Notes under the pieces: model-generated
Databases searched by the model: none
What the model was told of the DNA's origin: nothing
Seen by the model: only the letters and a program-made list of their open reading frames with translations
Position numbers and translations under genes: made by a program
Shown: positions 60,633 through 61,757 of the stretch, in pieces
Numbering within the stretch: the first letter of the stretch is position 1
Layout: every line of letters starts with the position of its first letter
Source of the DNA: DATKCA01 sp035544675
GTDB lineage: Bacteria; Acidobacteriota; Thermoanaerobaculia; Gp7-AA8
NCBI GenBank assembly: GCA_035544675.1
Contig: DATKCA010000007.1
Span: 1 to 61,757 of the forward strand
Length of the DNA: 61,757 nt
Reading direction: 5' to 3'

Positions 60633-61452
60633 CAATCCTCATCGAGATGTCCAGCGCGATCACCGAATGGGTGATGGCCCCGACGGAGATGCGGTCGACG
60701 CCGGTTTCCGCCACCTGTCGGACGTTGTCCAGGGTGATGCCACCCGAGGCTTCCAGAGGGATGCGGCCGGCGGTCTTTTCGACGGCCGCGCGCATCCGCT
60801 CCGGCGACATGTTGTCGAGCATGATGAAGTCAGGAGAGAGTGCCAGCGCATCGTCGAGCTCGCGCTCGTCGCGCACCTCCACCATGATCTGCCGCGAGCC
60901 TCCCCGCGCGCGGACCCGCTCCACCGCGGCGCGGATCGAGCCGGCGCGGTCGATGTGGTTGTTCTTGATGAGGAACATGTCGTGGAGGCCGTAGCGGTGG
61001 TTCTCTCCTCCGCCGGCGTGAACGGCATGCTTGTCGAGGATGCGCAGACCGGGGACCGTCTTTCTGGTGTCGTAGATCTTTGCGTTCGTGCCGCGCACGG
61101 CGTCGACATAGCGGCGGGTGGCGGTGGCGATGCCGGAGGCGCGCTGCATGAAGTTGAGCGCGGTGCGCTCGCCCGACAGGAGAACGATGACGGAGGCGGA
61201 GACCTCGGCGACGACGTGGCCGGGCTTCACGCTGTCGCCATCGCCGGCGCGCCGGGTGAACACGGCGTCGCGCTCGAGGGAGCGAAAGGTGGCCTCGGCA
61301 AAGTCGAGTCCGGCCAGGATGCCGGAGGCCTTCATGACGAACGCGGCCGTTCCGCGGTCGGACTTCTCGAAGATGGCCTCGCTGGTGATGTCCGGCATTT
61401 CCTCGTCCAGGGCACGTTGGACGACGGAGTCGATTTCCTTGCGGTCGGGCAT
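60595..61452 (-). CDS. nadC: Quinolinate phosphoribosyltransferase (nicotinate-nucleotide pyrophosphorylase)
   Basis: A 285-residue enzyme of de novo NAD synthesis, converting quinolinate and PRPP to nicotinate mononucleotide. Markers: LNFMQRASGIATATRRYVDAV, YDTRKTVPGLRILDKHAVHAGGGENHRYGLHDMFLIKNNHI and MLDNMSPERM ... LEASGGITLDNV. ATG 61452 begins the usual MPDRKEIDSVVQRALDEE. The terminal 11 or so residues come from a repeat tract. nadA and nadB are not adjacent. The ssrA gene lies upstream in the opposite direction. Confidence 0.96.
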   Translation of the reverse strand: MPDRKEIDSVVQRALDEEMPDITSEAIFEKSDRGTAAFVMKASGILAGLDFAEATFRSLERDAVFTRRAGDGDSVKPGHVVAEVSASVIVLLSGERTALNFMQRASGIATATRRYVDAVRGTNAKIYDTRKTVPGLRILDKHAVHAGGGENHRYGLHDMFLIKNNHIDRAGSIRAAVERVRARGGSRQIMVEVRDERELDDALALSPDFIMLDNMSPERMRAAVEKTAGRIPLEASGGITLDNVRQVAETGVDRISVGAITHSVIALDISMRIGSSKLSARGRTA

Positions 61453-61542
61453 GTTGGGTGATGGGCAGAAATTCTGCCACGCCCTGTATCGTTTCACATG
61501 GAACGCTGGGATCAGCGGCAGCAGTGGGTTCGTTGACAACTT

Positions 61543-61757
61543 GGGGGCGCACCGGCTTCGACGGGGACTGTCGGGGTCAAGGTTGCATGCCGAGCTGATT
61601 GCCTCGTAAAAACGATCACAAACTGTAATCGCGAACAGCGAATACGCACTCGCAGCTTAATTGACTGCGACGCCCATCATCGGCTGCTCACGCCGGTGAT
61701 CCAGGTGTCATAAAGTGAGCTAAGGGCCTGCGAGTGTCTCGCCGCAGGCCACGAAAA
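61543..61757 (+). ncRNA. ssrA: tmRNA (ssrA), 3' end beyond the window
   Basis: The 5' end GGGGGCGCACCGGCTTCGACGGGGAC is the conserved tRNA-like/pseudoknot start of tmRNA. The tag reading frame GCG to TAA at 61631-61660 encodes ANSEYALAA, ending in the LAA degron seen in most tmRNA tags. Pseudoknot-rich sequence follows. It rescues stalled ribosomes by trans-translation with SmpB. The remaining 3' domain, including the acceptor stem partner, lies beyond base 61757. Confidence 0.95.

Noticed and set aside
61533..61538. TTGACA as -35 of ssrA
   Set aside because: It lies 5 nt before the mature 5' end, so it cannot be its -35; it may just be part of the precursor sequence.

Overview
The window is a GC-rich (roughly 65%) chromosomal segment with no phage, plasmid or IS genes and dense, mostly housekeeping gene content. 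Gene content and style suggest a Gram-negative-type bacterium of the Acidobacteriota or a neighbouring phylum. Pointers are a transaldolase/phosphoglucose-isomerase fusion, many secreted TPR proteins, carboxypeptidase-regulatory-like domains, a biosynthetic SpeA, and ECF sigma/anti-sigma signalling. This placement is inference; no 16S gene is present. No gene-free stretch exceeds about 300 bases; the longest (42384-42668) and the decayed gene at 29919-30464 are listed.

Layout. 1-4292 (minus): tal-pgi fusion (cut by the window edge), a VTT/DedA-like membrane protein, a YihY/BrkB protein, and a ferredoxin/metallo-beta-lactamase fusion. 4458-13936 (plus): a B12-type radical SAM protein, then the translation cluster ffh-rpsP-khpA-rimM-trmD-rplS-rnhB, a 998-residue TPR protein and a DUF1772 membrane protein. 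13923-18554 (minus): thiL-truA, a small unknown, and arcA-arcC. 18610-26230: a secreted TPR protein, prfC, a divergent Lrp/siroheme-decarboxylase-like protein, and metH behind a SAM-II riboswitch with an intrinsic terminator. 26250-32595 (minus): a lipoprotein, a TPR protein, speA, an aldo/keto reductase pseudogene, an amidase, a Tat-signal protein and an alanine-rich lipoprotein. 32674-38202: hslO, a secreted hydrolase, a FabH paralogue, a membrane protein and purM-purN. 38310-44156: dacA, an unknown, an MsbA-type ABC exporter, an HNH nuclease and a secreted beta-propeller-like protein. 44183-48504: pyrF, polX, and an ECF sigma / ZAS anti-sigma / secretin-N-like operon. 48623-51367: purD, purE and a CDF transporter. 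51354-61452: two secreted unknowns, cysK, a PDZ-histidine kinase-response regulator operon, a CBM9-like protein, an Hpt protein, a GGDEF response regulator and nadC. The 5' part of tmRNA (ssrA) closes the window.

Regulation. At least ten genes have a TANNNT -10 hexamer ending only 6-11 nt before the start codon and no Shine-Dalgarno sequence, which predicts leaderless mRNAs; other genes carry normal Shine-Dalgarno sites. The strongest new observation uses this architecture. Upstream of cysK a -10 sits 7 nt before a GTG that opens a 21-codon ORF with three consecutive cysteine codons. It is followed by mutually exclusive antiterminator and terminator hairpins, a complete candidate cysteine attenuator. 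metH has its own RNA switch (SAM-II), so both steps of sulfur amino-acid supply here appear to be RNA-controlled.

Repeats. Two kinds of small dispersed element occur. One is REP/BIME-like: a (G)TGGAG head plus a hairpin, with one inverted pair inside trmD in frame. The other comprises degenerate CTNAG heptamer tracts that form the 3' ends of several genes.
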